64,000 bases of DNA. Source: Methanohalophilus halophilus (lineage in GTDB: Archaea; Halobacteriota; Methanosarcinia; Methanosarcinales; Methanosarcinaceae). The DNA lies in contig NZ_CP017921.1 of assembly GCF_001889405.1 (NCBI RefSeq), positions 1,130,057-1,194,056 of the forward strand, in the 5' to 3' direction. The notes beneath the pieces are model-generated. The model ran no database searches and was not told the origin of the DNA. It was given only the letters and a program-made list of their open reading frames with translations. Position numbers and translations under genes: made by a program. Shown here one piece after another: positions 18,731 to 27,725 of the stretch (its first letter is position 1; each line of letters begins with the position of its first letter).

Positions 18731-18751
18731 GATATTATTAGTAATAATATC
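18731..18751 (+). promoter_or_regulatory. Perfect 10-bp dyad at the trm112-like promoter
   Basis: GATATTATTA and TAATAATATC are perfect inverted copies around a single G. The dyad ends 16 bases before the ATG at 18768 and overlaps the position where the TATA box should be, so a protein bound here would block transcription. Confidence 0.45.
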
Positions 18752-18767
18752 TGGAGATGTGAAGATC

Positions 18768-18950
18768 ATGAAAAAAGAAATGATGAACATCCTTGCCTGT
18801 CCCCTGTGCAAGGGGGAGCTAGTTCTAAATATAAGCAGTGATGAAGGGGAAGAGGTTATTAGTGGTACTCTCTATTGTGCTGCATGTGACGAATATTATC
18901 CCATCGAGGCAGGCATTCCCAACATGCTTCCTCCTGAAATGAGAGACTAA
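18768..18950 (+). CDS. Trm112 family zinc-binding protein
   Basis: This 60-residue protein has C-P-L-C near residue 10 and C-A-A-C about 30 residues later, then Y-Y-P-I-E-A-G-I-P-N-M-L-P, the Trm112/YcaR pattern. Trm112 proteins activate several methyltransferases that modify tRNA, rRNA or release factor. ATG 18768 is preceded by GGAGATG at 8 bases; an earlier in-frame start at 18729 would lie in the promoter dyad. Confidence 0.85.
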   Translation: MKKEMMNILACPLCKGELVLNISSDEGEEVISGTLYCAACDEYYPIEAGIPNMLPPEMRD

Positions 18951-18965
18951 ACAGGTGAATCCCCA

Positions 18966-19622
18966 TTGCAACAGATACATATCAACAGACTTGGTGTAAA
19001 TTCCATTGAATTTGATATTCCTTCTGTTGAGGTTTCCCTCTCACCCGGTGGAGAACAGAGTTTTGAGATCGTGATTATCAACTATGGTTCGCCGACTCAT
19101 GTCAATTTTTCCATTTCAGAAAATCTGGATGGTTATGTAACTTTCCTTGATGACAATCCTTATGTGACCCATGAAGAATATGTACCAGTTGTTGTCAGGA
19201 TTCCTCATGAAGGCAGGGTATTCAGTAGTGGCACAATTTTTGTTACCATGGGATATGGCTCCAAAACAGAATCATTTGGTATAAACATAGGCCAGCAGGA
19301 CAACGTACGAATTCCTGTAGAGGAAGAACCGAAAATAGAACCTGTCCATATTCCTTCCCCTCCTTCTTCTGCATCAAAGACTAAATGGAGCATGGATTTT
19401 GGCCAGTTCCTTAAGAAATCCATCTCTCCAAATGATATGAAATTAATCACCCTTTTGTTTATGTTAATTGGTTTCCTCTTTGGTGCCTATTATGTAATAT
19501 CATCTGTTAATCTAAATCCTGCCGGTTTTTCAACCAGCTTTTATACATCTCTGGCAATCGCTATTCTTCTGACTTTATTATTTGCTTATATGTTAACCAA
19601 ACTACCTGTTTTCAGAAAATAA
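18966..19622 (+). CDS. Conserved membrane protein, DUF7524-like, upstream of pyrG
   Basis: The 218-residue product has a beta-rich N-terminal domain (about residues 1-110), a Pro/Ser/Lys linker, and two C-terminal membrane helices (about 158-178 and 190-210). The start is TTG at 18966: AGGTGA precedes it at the right distance and no ATG fits. It resembles a family of two-helix archaeal proteins found beside pyrG; I am not certain of the family number. Function unknown. Confidence 0.6.
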   Translation: MQQIHINRLGVNSIEFDIPSVEVSLSPGGEQSFEIVIINYGSPTHVNFSISENLDGYVTFLDDNPYVTHEEYVPVVVRIPHEGRVFSSGTIFVTMGYGSKTESFGINIGQQDNVRIPVEEEPKIEPVHIPSPPSSASKTKWSMDFGQFLKKSISPNDMKLITLLFMLIGFLFGAYYVISSVNLNPAGFSTSFYTSLAIAILLTLLFAYMLTKLPVFRK

Positions 19623-19635
19623 CGAGGTACTTAGA

Positions 19636-21222
19636 ATGAAATATATTATAATCACAGGCGGTGTTATGAGTGGTCTCGGTAAGGGGATTACTGCTGCTTC
19701 TGTAGGACGGAACCTGAAAAACAAGGGACAAAAGGTAACTGCCATCAAGATAGATCCTTATATCAATATTGATGCAGGTACCATGAGTCCTTTCCAGCAC
19801 GGTGAAGTTTATGTGCTGAAAGACGGTGGTGAAGTAGATCTCGATCTGGGCAACTACGAACGGTATCTTGACACTGAACTGACATGGGACCATAACCTGA
19901 CTACCGGTAAGATATACCAGTCTGTTATTGAAAAGGAGAGAAGGGGTGAATATCTTGGTAAGACAGTGCAGATCATTCCTCATATTACCAATGAAATAAA
20001 GGCCCGTATCCGCAGGGTTGCAGCCAAAAGTGGTGCTGATATCTGTCTGATTGAAGTCGGCGGGACGGTGGGTGACATTGAAAGTATGCCGTTCCTTGAA
20101 GCGGTGAGGCAGATGCACAGGGAGGAAGCCGAGGATGACATTATTTTCCTTCATGTAACCCTGGTTCCCATTGATGCCCAGGGAGACCAGAAAACAAAAC
20201 CCACACAACACTCGGTCAAAGATCTGCGCCAGCTTGGTCTATCTCCGGATGTGATTGTCGCGCGATGTAAAAATCCTCTGCATGAAAGTACCCGTGCTAA
20301 AGTGTCCCTCTTCTGTGATGTTCCAAAGGAAGCCGTAGTAAGTGCCCATGATTCAAATGATATTTATGATGTCCCACTCCTGCTGGAAGAACAGGGACTT
20401 ACAGGGTACATGATGCAAAGACTCGATCTGGTCACAACACAGCAAGACCATTCCTGGGAAGATATGGTCAAAAGAATGAATTCTGCGACCGGGGATGTCA
20501 GGCTTGCAATTGTTGGAAAATATACCAATCTTGAGGATTCCTATCTAAGTATAAGGGAATCCCTTAAACATGCAGCAATTGAAGTTGGATGCAAGGTAAG
20601 GACCGACTGGGTAAGTTCGGAATCCTTTGATGAAGACCCCGCGGCAATCAATACACTTCAGCAGTATGATGGTGTGCTTGTTCCTGGTGGTTTCGGGGAA
20701 CGGGGTGTAGAAGGCAAGATCCAGGCGGTAAAGTTTGCCCGGGAAAATGATATTCCTTTCCTGGGGCTGTGTCTTGGTATGCAATTGTGTGTTATTGAGT
20801 TTGCACGGAATGTAGCGGGTATGGAAAATGCCAACAGTGCCGAATTCGATGAAAACACTCCTTATCCGGTAATTGACCTTTTGCCGGAACAGGAGAATAT
20901 AGTAAATATGGGTGCCACAATGAGGCTTGGGGATTATGAGGCCATTCTCACAAAGGGTTCACTGGCAGAAAAAATCTATGGAACCGATACCATAGTCGAG
21001 CGCCATCGTCACCGGTATGAGGTAAATCCCAACTTTGTAGATAGGCTGGAAGAGAAGGGAATGGTATTTTCAGGGAAGAATCGCAATCGTATGGAAATAG
21101 CCGAAATACCTTCCCATAGTTTCTTTTTTGCTTCCCAGTTCCATCCTGAATTTCGCTCAAGACCCGGCAGGCCCTCTCCTCCTTTCAGGGCCTTTGTGGA
21201 AGCAATGTTTAAGAGAAAATAA
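19636..21222 (+). CDS. pyrG: CTP synthase
   Basis: The 528-residue enzyme amidates UTP to CTP using glutamine and ATP. The N-terminal synthetase domain starts with [15 protein letters not shown], the ATP-binding loop. The C-terminal class I glutaminase domain has [16 protein letters not shown] (nucleophilic cysteine) and H-P-E-F near the end. Length is normal. The stop codon directly abuts the stop of the convergent truD gene. Confidence 0.98.
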   Translation: MKYIIITGGVMSGLGKGITAASVGRNLKNKGQKVTAIKIDPYINIDAGTMSPFQHGEVYVLKDGGEVDLDLGNYERYLDTELTWDHNLTTGKIYQSVIEKERRGEYLGKTVQIIPHITNEIKARIRRVAAKSGADICLIEVGGTVGDIESMPFLEAVRQMHREEAEDDIIFLHVTLVPIDAQGDQKTKPTQHSVKDLRQLGLSPDVIVARCKNPLHESTRAKVSLFCDVPKEAVVSAHDSNDIYDVPLLLEEQGLTGYMMQRLDLVTTQQDHSWEDMVKRMNSATGDVRLAIVGKYTNLEDSYLSIRESLKHAAIEVGCKVRTDWVSSESFDEDPAAINTLQQYDGVLVPGGFGERGVEGKIQAVKFARENDIPFLGLCLGMQLCVIEFARNVAGMENANSAEFDENTPYPVIDLLPEQENIVNMGATMRLGDYEAILTKGSLAEKIYGTDTIVERHRHRYEVNPNFVDRLEEKGMVFSGKNRNRMEIAEIPSHSFFFASQFHPEFRSRPGRPSPPFRAFVEAMFKRK

Positions 21223-22539
21223 TTAACTCATATCTGCGGGTTCTGCTTTCATGTATTCCCTGAGGACAGTTGTTGCATAACTTCCCTTGGGCAGACAGAA
21301 CTCCAGTGTAACTTTTTTCTTCCCTTCATTTAATTCGTCGTCAGCAATTGTGTAAGCCGGTTTGACATTCAACAGTATTTCCCTGCGCCTGCCCTTTGAG
21401 GTGATACGAGGAATCTCGGGAATATGGAAATCGTTCTGTTCAAAACCTGTCTGATGGAGTATTTCTTTTTCTATATTGCCCGGTGAGCTGTCCGTAAATT
21501 CGGTGGATGTGCCGACCAGCGGGGCCGTCACAAAAGCCCTGCCCCTGCGAATCAGATTATTTATTCCTTTTACCTTGGAGGATGTTACAGTTTCAAGCCG
21601 GGAGGTATCTGGCAGTCCCTGCTTATTCTTGAAGCACACAATATCACCTTCGACTGCTTCATTGAGGGGCAGTTTTCCCCGGATCCGTCTGCAGATTATC
21701 CGATTATAGATATATGACTGGCAGGCATGGACAAACATATTCCGCATGTTGGAACTCAATTCGCCGAATGCTCCGGCAAAGTCATCCGGATTATTCACAA
21801 GATAGTGCATCATTGCCCTTTCGTAGCGCAACTGAACCGGATATTCTTTCAGGCTTTCGATATAGTTGCGCTCCTTATAGAAACGGTCGCGTACAAGCTT
21901 TGTTTTCTCGTGCTCATCTGGAAAACTCAAACCAATATAATCTATTGCAGCTTTTTCAATATCTCCCCTTACTATTGATTCGCCCACAAGATGGGTGATG
22001 GGACGACGTGAGCCAAATCTCTGAATCCCGAAAAAGTTGGGTACTCCATCAAGTTTATTTATTGTGGAAGTGATATTCAGGAGTCTGTTATCAAGTTTTT
22101 CCTGTGGCAGGTCGATATCCCGGACAATGATTTTGAATTTATTTCCCACGAGGTCTCCCAAACCCACATCTTTGTTGGAGCGGCCCAGGACTTTCAGATC
22201 CACATCCTTAAGTTTTATTCTTTCAACGTCTTCTGTTTCAAGATCGTATATACTTATACGCTGGATGGTAAGTGCCCTTTTGTCCTTGGTACCGGCAAAA
22301 CCAAACCTTTTGGAACTTATTCCCAGAATTCGGGACATATCCCTTATCAGGTGGTGGGTTTCCCAGTTTTTTTTCGTAAGTTCAAGAATCAGGTATTTTC
22401 CTTCCTTGCCTTCCTCCCTACCCGTGACTTCCTCAACAACAAAATCTTCACTAATTTGTTTTAACTTTCCGCCGATACCTTCTGTTTCCGTTACATAAAG
22501 GTCGATACCGGTTTGTTTTTCTATATCAGGCACTTGCAT
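21223..22539 (-). CDS. truD: tRNA pseudouridine synthase TruD
   Basis: The 438-residue protein carries the TruD catalytic motif F-A-G-T-K-D86-K-R-A-L and a later insertion domain. Archaeal TruD isomerises U13 of tRNA. GAGGATT precedes the ATG. It is the last gene of a minus-strand run mptN-pth2-transglutaminase-truD with short gaps. No bases separate its stop codon from that of pyrG. Confidence 0.96.
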   Translation of the reverse strand: MQVPDIEKQTGIDLYVTETEGIGGKLKQISEDFVVEEVTGREEGKEGKYLILELTKKNWETHHLIRDMSRILGISSKRFGFAGTKDKRALTIQRISIYDLETEDVERIKLKDVDLKVLGRSNKDVGLGDLVGNKFKIIVRDIDLPQEKLDNRLLNITSTINKLDGVPNFFGIQRFGSRRPITHLVGESIVRGDIEKAAIDYIGLSFPDEHEKTKLVRDRFYKERNYIESLKEYPVQLRYERAMMHYLVNNPDDFAGAFGELSSNMRNMFVHACQSYIYNRIICRRIRGKLPLNEAVEGDIVCFKNKQGLPDTSRLETVTSSKVKGINNLIRRGRAFVTAPLVGTSTEFTDSSPGNIEKEILHQTGFEQNDFHIPEIPRITSKGRRREILLNVKPAYTIADDELNEGKKKVTLEFCLPKGSYATTVLREYMKAEPADMS

Positions 22540-22548
22540 GGATAATCC

Positions 22549-23691
22549 TCATCTTGCGGCAATATCTATTACTGTTACATTTGTATTCCTGGTGTATGTC
22601 CAGCCGTTTTCTGTGGGAGCAGTTTCCACCGGCAGGCTTCCTGCATACATGCCTGCGGTCGGATCAAGAAGTAACCAGCAACCGTATTTATCGGTTGCAT
22701 AATATACGGGCACGCACCCATAGTATTGCTCTATGGCCCCTGAGATACGATCGATGTCTTCATCTGTTCCGATGTAAACTGCCGCATAGGCATGTGTATC
22801 GGTCAGGTATATCCGGGATGTGCCCCCGATTGCTTCCACCAGGGAAGCCATTGTGATGGCGTAATCATCACAGTCTCCTGCCCCGATTTCCAGGGTCTCA
22901 CCCGGGCCGACCCAGTAATCCGATCCCCGGGGATCGCTGATATAATCCACATCTTCTATCAAATTATCATACAGGGCACATACCTGGTGAATATTGTATT
23001 TGCCGGGGTACTCTTTTGCTGCTTTTGCAGCTTTGCTTCTGACCTGTGGGTCGGATGAATTGACAAGGGAGTTTATCTTATCGAAAAGATATGCCGGGTT
23101 GTAACTATATTGTGGATTTACTTCTGTAGCAGCAGCTCGGGTTTCGATTTCAATTGCGTCAAAATACTGCATCCCGTAATCGTGCCATTTACCTGATTCG
23201 GAAATTGCCATTATCTTTATGAAAGGCTCTGGTTTTATTGTCGTTTTGTCGGGTACGTCAAAACAGGCATATCCCAGTTCTTTTTCTTCTTTTGGGGGTA
23301 TCAGGTATCCGCTTTCAAAATCGTATATGCCGTTTCCACTTGCCGGCCGGATGCCGTATCCATATACGTAAATTTCATTATTTCCCGTATTTGTGATGGT
23401 CATTGTGAGCATACCGGTATTTTTCCGGAAGGGTTCACCATAACTGTAAGCACTTGATATGCTGTAGCCGGGGGGCAGTATCTGACTTTGGGTGGGTTTA
23501 TCGTCATATTCTGGATCAAGAACGTGTACTTGTGGGTATGTCAGGGTTTGGGTATCGGGTTCATAGGCAGTTTCCATACTTCTGTCATTGGAGATGGGAA
23601 TGCTTTCTTGCAGAAGTTCCGGATTCTGGCCGCCGATATAGATCAGTATGCCAATCAGGGCTATCAGTAAAATGAAACCCTTTGTCCTCAT
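22549..23691 (-). CDS. Membrane-anchored transglutaminase-like protein
   Basis: The 380-residue protein has an N-terminal hydrophobic anchor or signal (residues 5-20) and an extracellular region. A transglutaminase-like core follows at about 280-350: G-A-G-D-C-D-D-Y-A (cysteine), D-T-H-A-Y-A-A-V (histidine) and L-L-L-D-P-T (aspartate), so the catalytic triad is intact. Substrate unknown; archaeal members may be cysteine proteases or cross-linking enzymes of surface proteins. A second protein of this kind lies at 40562. Confidence 0.75.
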   Translation of the reverse strand: MRTKGFILLIALIGILIYIGGQNPELLQESIPISNDRSMETAYEPDTQTLTYPQVHVLDPEYDDKPTQSQILPPGYSISSAYSYGEPFRKNTGMLTMTITNTGNNEIYVYGYGIRPASGNGIYDFESGYLIPPKEEKELGYACFDVPDKTTIKPEPFIKIMAISESGKWHDYGMQYFDAIEIETRAAATEVNPQYSYNPAYLFDKINSLVNSSDPQVRSKAAKAAKEYPGKYNIHQVCALYDNLIEDVDYISDPRGSDYWVGPGETLEIGAGDCDDYAITMASLVEAIGGTSRIYLTDTHAYAAVYIGTDEDIDRISGAIEQYYGCVPVYYATDKYGCWLLLDPTAGMYAGSLPVETAPTENGWTYTRNTNVTVIDIAAR

Positions 23692-23702
23692 TGTACCATC
23701 CT

Positions 23703-24050
23703 TTAAAGCAACTTCAGGGAACCGGTGATACGTTCTATGTCTTCATTTGTTGCGGGCCCTATGCCAAGAGCAGTGACAGTGCCCGGTTTAATCTCGGTCA
23801 GGCCGGCATCCTGTATCAGGGCGGTGGGAAGGTTCTGTGCCCGGGCGATTTCCCTTAACTCATAAAGGTCCCTTTCGGCAGGCACTTTGAGTACTACTTT
23901 TTTCTGTCCTTCAGCTTTCCATTTTGAATATATTTTGGAATCTGCCTTCTCGGATGCTGATACTGCAGCATGGGCCACCTGTACCGCAAGTTTGCCCTTT
24001 GATAGTTTCAGGTCCTGTCGGATCACAATACATTGTTTGCAGGTAAACAT
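23703..24050 (-). CDS. pth2: Peptidyl-tRNA hydrolase, type 2
   Basis: The 115-residue protein shows the Pth2 pattern: C-I-V-I-R-Q-D-L-K-L-S-K-G-K-L-A-V-Q-V-A-H-A-A at the N-terminus and I-Q-D-A-G-L-T-E-I-K-P-G-T near residue 80. It releases tRNA from prematurely ended peptidyl-tRNA. AGAGGACATTAAA precedes the ATG. Confidence 0.96.
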   Translation of the reverse strand: MFTCKQCIVIRQDLKLSKGKLAVQVAHAAVSASEKADSKIYSKWKAEGQKKVVLKVPAERDLYELREIARAQNLPTALIQDAGLTEIKPGTVTALGIGPATNEDIERITGSLKLL

Positions 24051-24076
24051 TTTAATGTCCTCTTTAGGAAATCAGG

Positions 24077-24982
24077 TCAGAGCCTTTCCATAAGGTGGTC
24101 TATTATCTTCTCTGCCGGATTTATCCCCCATGTTCTATAAATACCTGCCCCGGAAGGAGTTGCATTTACTTCCAGCACCATGTTACCGTCTTTTCCTTCG
24201 ATCAGGTCAACTCCTGCATATTCGGCCCCTATTTTTTCACATGTGCGGATACACAGTTCTTCCTGTTCTTTTTCCAGCATACATTTTTCAGTATTTCCAC
24301 CCTGGCTAAGATTGTTTAACCATCCCTTTTCCGCTTTCCTGTAGATAGCTCCGATTACTTCATCCCCCACAACAAAAGCACGTATGTCCCTGCCGGGATT
24401 TGCTATATATTTCTGGATGTATAACATCCCCCTTTCATTCATCATCCTGCTTACAAATCCCCTTACCGGTGTATCATCCATATTTCCATCTGGATAGATT
24501 ATCTGTCCGTTCTTGATCCTGTATATTCCCATTCCTTTATACCCGAATACAGGCTTGATAATGGCGTCTTCAAATGATGCCAGGGTATTCATGGCACTTT
24601 CTGTATCCTGGACGCCTTTTGTGGGAGGTACCGGTATATTTGCTTCTGCCAGAAGGTATGTAGCATGATATTTGTTTGCAGCATTCTGGATTGATGCCGG
24701 TGAATTGATAACAGGTATCCCACAGCTTTCCAACTGGCGTAAAATATCAAACCTGAAAATGACTCCATCTCCATTGCCTCCGCCGGCATCCCTTGCAACG
24801 ATGGCATCAAGGTCCTGCAGGTTTATGTCACCTGCGTGATAGGTTATGTTTGTCCCGATGGTCACTTCTGCATCGGCAAGATTAATCGGTATGGGGGTAA
24901 TGCGGTTGTTGGATGTGGCTTCTATTAGAGATTTTGTGGTCCAGTCTTCAGGATCGGTAATGAGTATTCCTATGTTTTTCAT
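24077..24982 (-). CDS. mptN: ATP-grasp ligase, probable tetrahydromethanopterin:alpha-L-glutamate ligase (MptN)
   Basis: The 301-residue RimK-like ATP-grasp enzyme has the substrate-grasping segment N-A-A-N-K-Y-H-A-T-Y-L-L, the K-P-V-F-G-Y-K-G-M-G loop and V-L-E-V-N-A-T-P-S-G-A-G metal-binding end. MptN adds glutamate to tetrahydromethanopterin to give tetrahydrosarcinapterin, the C1 carrier of Methanosarcinales. The close relative CofF adds alpha-glutamate to F420, and sequence alone does not fully exclude it. Confidence 0.75.
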   Translation of the reverse strand: MKNIGILITDPEDWTTKSLIEATSNNRITPIPINLADAEVTIGTNITYHAGDINLQDLDAIVARDAGGGNGDGVIFRFDILRQLESCGIPVINSPASIQNAANKYHATYLLAEANIPVPPTKGVQDTESAMNTLASFEDAIIKPVFGYKGMGIYRIKNGQIIYPDGNMDDTPVRGFVSRMMNERGMLYIQKYIANPGRDIRAFVVGDEVIGAIYRKAEKGWLNNLSQGGNTEKCMLEKEQEELCIRTCEKIGAEYAGVDLIEGKDGNMVLEVNATPSGAGIYRTWGINPAEKIIDHLMERL

Positions 24983-25064
24983 CTGGATTTAATGTAATCC
25001 TGATCGGATAATTATGTTTTTGTCCCATGATTGGAAATATTAGTAAAAAATGGCATATCTTTAA

Positions 25065-26549
25065 TCAGACATGCCCGATATCAGTATTTCCTGAAATTTC
25101 CGTGTTTGTGGTGCACAGGTCCTCTGTGCTTAATTTATGGACATCATCGTTGCCCGTCAACCGGGCAAAATCCTTCATTTCCTCCGTTGAAACTCTCAGG
25201 AAATGCTCCAGTTTTTTGGCGGAATATTCGATCTTCAGTCTCTTTCGAAGCTCCGGATTCTGGGTGGTAACCCCCACCGGACACTGTCCGGTGTCACACA
25301 AACGGTATTGCTGGCATGCACATGCCATCAGGGCTGCAGTGCCTATCGCTATGGCATCGGCTCCCATTGCAAGTGCCTTTGCAAAATCAGAGGAAACCCT
25401 CAGGCCACCTGTGATAACCAGTGAGATGTCCTTTATGTTCCTGTCATCCAGAAATTTCCTGGCCCTGTACAGGGCGAATAGGGTAGGCATTGACGTTGCC
25501 TGTTTGACAAACTTTTTTGCAGCTGCGGTTGCTCCGGGTCGCCCGTCGATTGTAATAAAATCAGGGTCTGCATGGATTGCAACCTCAAGATCTGCTTCAA
25601 TATTGCCTGCCGCTATCTTGATACCGATTGGTTTGCCCCCGGATTTTTCCCTGAGCCAGGAAACCTTGTTCTTGAGATCATCCTTGTTCTTAATGTCCTC
25701 GTAGCGGGACGGAGATATAACATCCACCCCCTGTGGAAATCCCCTTGCCTTTGCAATCTCAGGAGTTACTTTCTCAGCCGGCAATTGTCCTCCCATTCCG
25801 GGTTTTACTGACTGGCCTATCTTTATTTCTATGGCATCCACTTTTTGCAGGTTCTCATCAGTGACACTGTACCTGTTGGGTACGTATTCGAATATGTATT
25901 TGTGTGCCTTTTCAAAAGATTCCTGCAAAATTCCGCCTTCTCCCGAGCACATGGCAGTTCCCAAAGCAGCACTTCCGGTTGCCAGGGAGATCTTAACCTC
26001 CCGTGAGAGTGCTCCGTATGACATATGGGTAATGTAAAGAGGTGTGTCTATCATTAGGGGTCGTTTTGCTTTTGGACCGATTGTTGTACCTGTGGTAACT
26101 GCCTCGTCATGGTTTAAAGGAAAATTTGCAAGTTGTGCACCTTTTATTAGTATATCATCCCAGGAGACCACGTCCATTTTTGTTCTCATGGGTTCGATTA
26201 CGGATTCACCTGTGACGGATATTTGATGAATATCTGACATATGGCTTTCCAGTTCGTCGGATTCCCTTTTCCACTCCCCCAGATATCCACCCAGCTCCTT
26301 ATCGAGGGTGGTTATTGACATTCTGCTTTTTGTACCACAGTAGGGACAGGTTACAACTTCATCTACATGGGTCTCAGCCTTCTCCTCTTTTACGGGTTTT
26401 AAGTGAGTCTTATTCGCTTTACAGATAGGACATTCCCAGTCATCAGGGAAATCCTCAGGTTTCGTATCCGGCCTGATATCGGTAAGTGAATTTCCTCTAT
26501 CGTCGTCGTACTCAAAAACATTACAGATCTCACATCGGTATTTGGACAT
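25065..26549 (-). CDS. Rubredoxin-fused archaeal glutamate synthase-like FMN protein
   Basis: From ATG 26549 the protein has 494 residues. A rubredoxin-like domain comes first (C6-x2-C9 and C40-P-x-C43), then a CPYC pair near 68-71. The glutamate synthase FMN domain follows, with G-A-L-S-R-E-V, G-E-G-G and P-G-M-G-G-Q-L-P. Near the C-terminus C-A-C-Q-Q-Y-R-L-C-D-T-G-Q-C-P-V-G supplies the [3Fe-4S] cysteines. The glutaminase domain is absent, as in archaeal-type GltB. The rubredoxin may bring electrons directly. The longer frame to 26678 is untranslated leader in my view. Confidence 0.85.
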   Translation of the reverse strand: MSKYRCEICNVFEYDDDRGNSLTDIRPDTKPEDFPDDWECPICKANKTHLKPVKEEKAETHVDEVVTCPYCGTKSRMSITTLDKELGGYLGEWKRESDELESHMSDIHQISVTGESVIEPMRTKMDVVSWDDILIKGAQLANFPLNHDEAVTTGTTIGPKAKRPLMIDTPLYITHMSYGALSREVKISLATGSAALGTAMCSGEGGILQESFEKAHKYIFEYVPNRYSVTDENLQKVDAIEIKIGQSVKPGMGGQLPAEKVTPEIAKARGFPQGVDVISPSRYEDIKNKDDLKNKVSWLREKSGGKPIGIKIAAGNIEADLEVAIHADPDFITIDGRPGATAAAKKFVKQATSMPTLFALYRARKFLDDRNIKDISLVITGGLRVSSDFAKALAMGADAIAIGTAALMACACQQYRLCDTGQCPVGVTTQNPELRKRLKIEYSAKKLEHFLRVSTEEMKDFARLTGNDDVHKLSTEDLCTTNTEISGNTDIGHV

Positions 26550-26698
26550 TGTATCACAGTTTGGTATCTCACTTTTGTTTTCCGGGAGGGATTCGCGGAG
26601 ATATGCAGGTGCAATGTGGACATATATAAAATTACAATATATTTTCCCTGACGTAATGCACGGAATATGTATGCTCAAAAAAAGATATTATGGAAGGA

Positions 26699-26956
26699 TT
26701 ACTTCCCAAGCTGTTCCTTCTCGGATCCTCTGGTACAGTAATAGCCGTTAGTAAGTCCCATCTCCTCTGTTACCGGACATCCTCCGCAAATACAGCCACT
26801 CTCTTCATTAATGCAGCCACTCTTTCCGATTGTTGAAAAGCAATATCCTCCCTTTTCCCCGCATTCGACCCATGAGGGACAGCTAGGGCATATGCACATG
26901 GACATTACCATTTCTTTCTTTTGTTCCATTTCCTCAAGACTCATTTCTTCTGCCAT
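26699..26956 (-). CDS. Cysteine-rich DUF2769 protein
   Basis: The 85-residue protein has about eleven cysteines in the order C-x-C-P-S-C-P-S-W...G-G-Y-C...G-C-I...G-C-I-C-G-G-C-P-V...Y-Y-C. This matches DUF2769, a small metal-binding family common in Methanosarcinales with unknown function. GGGAGTG precedes the ATG. It lies just upstream of the glutamate synthase gene on the same strand. Confidence 0.75.
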   Translation of the reverse strand: MAEEMSLEEMEQKKEMVMSMCICPSCPSWVECGEKGGYCFSTIGKSGCINEESGCICGGCPVTEEMGLTNGYYCTRGSEKEQLGK

Positions 26957-27056
26957 TTATTTCACTCCCTGTTATATTTTATAATAATAGATGTATGATC
27001 TATGTCTCTTATTTATCTAACCGTTGCCTCTGAAAAATGTATAACAAATTAAATTA

Positions 27057-27713
27057 TCATACCCCACTTTCATCGAATTGGTCATATATTTTGTTCATCT
27101 GATCACTATTTGTGACTACCACTAATTCGTCTTCCTTCTCAATTTTGGGATCTTTTCCTGCCAGAATAAAATTTGACTCTCTGTAGAGGCCCACAAATGC
27201 GCTTTCTGAGGGGAGGGGGAGTTCTGAAAGATGCTTTCCAGCAGTTTTATCACCTACGATAATACTGATGAAACGTACATTGGAACGTACAAGATTACTT
27301 AGTTCCATTGTATCCACGCCTCTTAGCACATCCGATATTATCATGGAAGAAGTGTTCGAAGGATTAATGATATGCCGGAATCCCAGTTTCCTTGCCACTG
27401 CCATGAACTGCTCTTCATTTGTTTTGACAATTATTTTGGCATTATTGGAACTTCTGGCTATCAAGCCTATCAGGATATTGTTCTGGTCGTTATCTGTACA
27501 GGCGACAACTGCATCAGCTTCCTCGATTTCTGCTTTCTCAAGTATCTCGGGCTTGGTTCCTTCGGCATTGATGATTGTACAATCAAATGACTCTGCAAGT
27601 TCTTTGGCATGTTCAGCATTCCTTTCTATCAAGATGATTTCGTATCCCTGGTCTATCAGGTTCTTGGCTAGATGTTGTCCCAGTGCCCCACCGCCTACTA
27701 TTATGACTCTCAT
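27057..27713 (-). CDS. trkA: Trk potassium uptake regulatory subunit TrkA
   Basis: The 218-residue protein has one RCK unit: a Rossmann NAD-binding half (G-G-G-A-L-G-Q-H-L-A-K near the N-terminus, E-R at the end of beta 2) and a C-terminal TrkA_C half (about 135-215). It gates the TrkH channel encoded directly upstream (13 bases). Potassium uptake fits a halophilic organism. Confidence 0.93.
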   Translation of the reverse strand: MRVIIVGGGALGQHLAKNLIDQGYEIILIERNAEHAKELAESFDCTIINAEGTKPEILEKAEIEEADAVVACTDNDQNNILIGLIARSSNNAKIIVKTNEEQFMAVARKLGFRHIINPSNTSSMIISDVLRGVDTMELSNLVRSNVRFISIIVGDKTAGKHLSELPLPSESAFVGLYRESNFILAGKDPKIEKEDELVVVTNSDQMNKIYDQFDESGV

Positions 27714-27725
27714 TCATATTACTCC

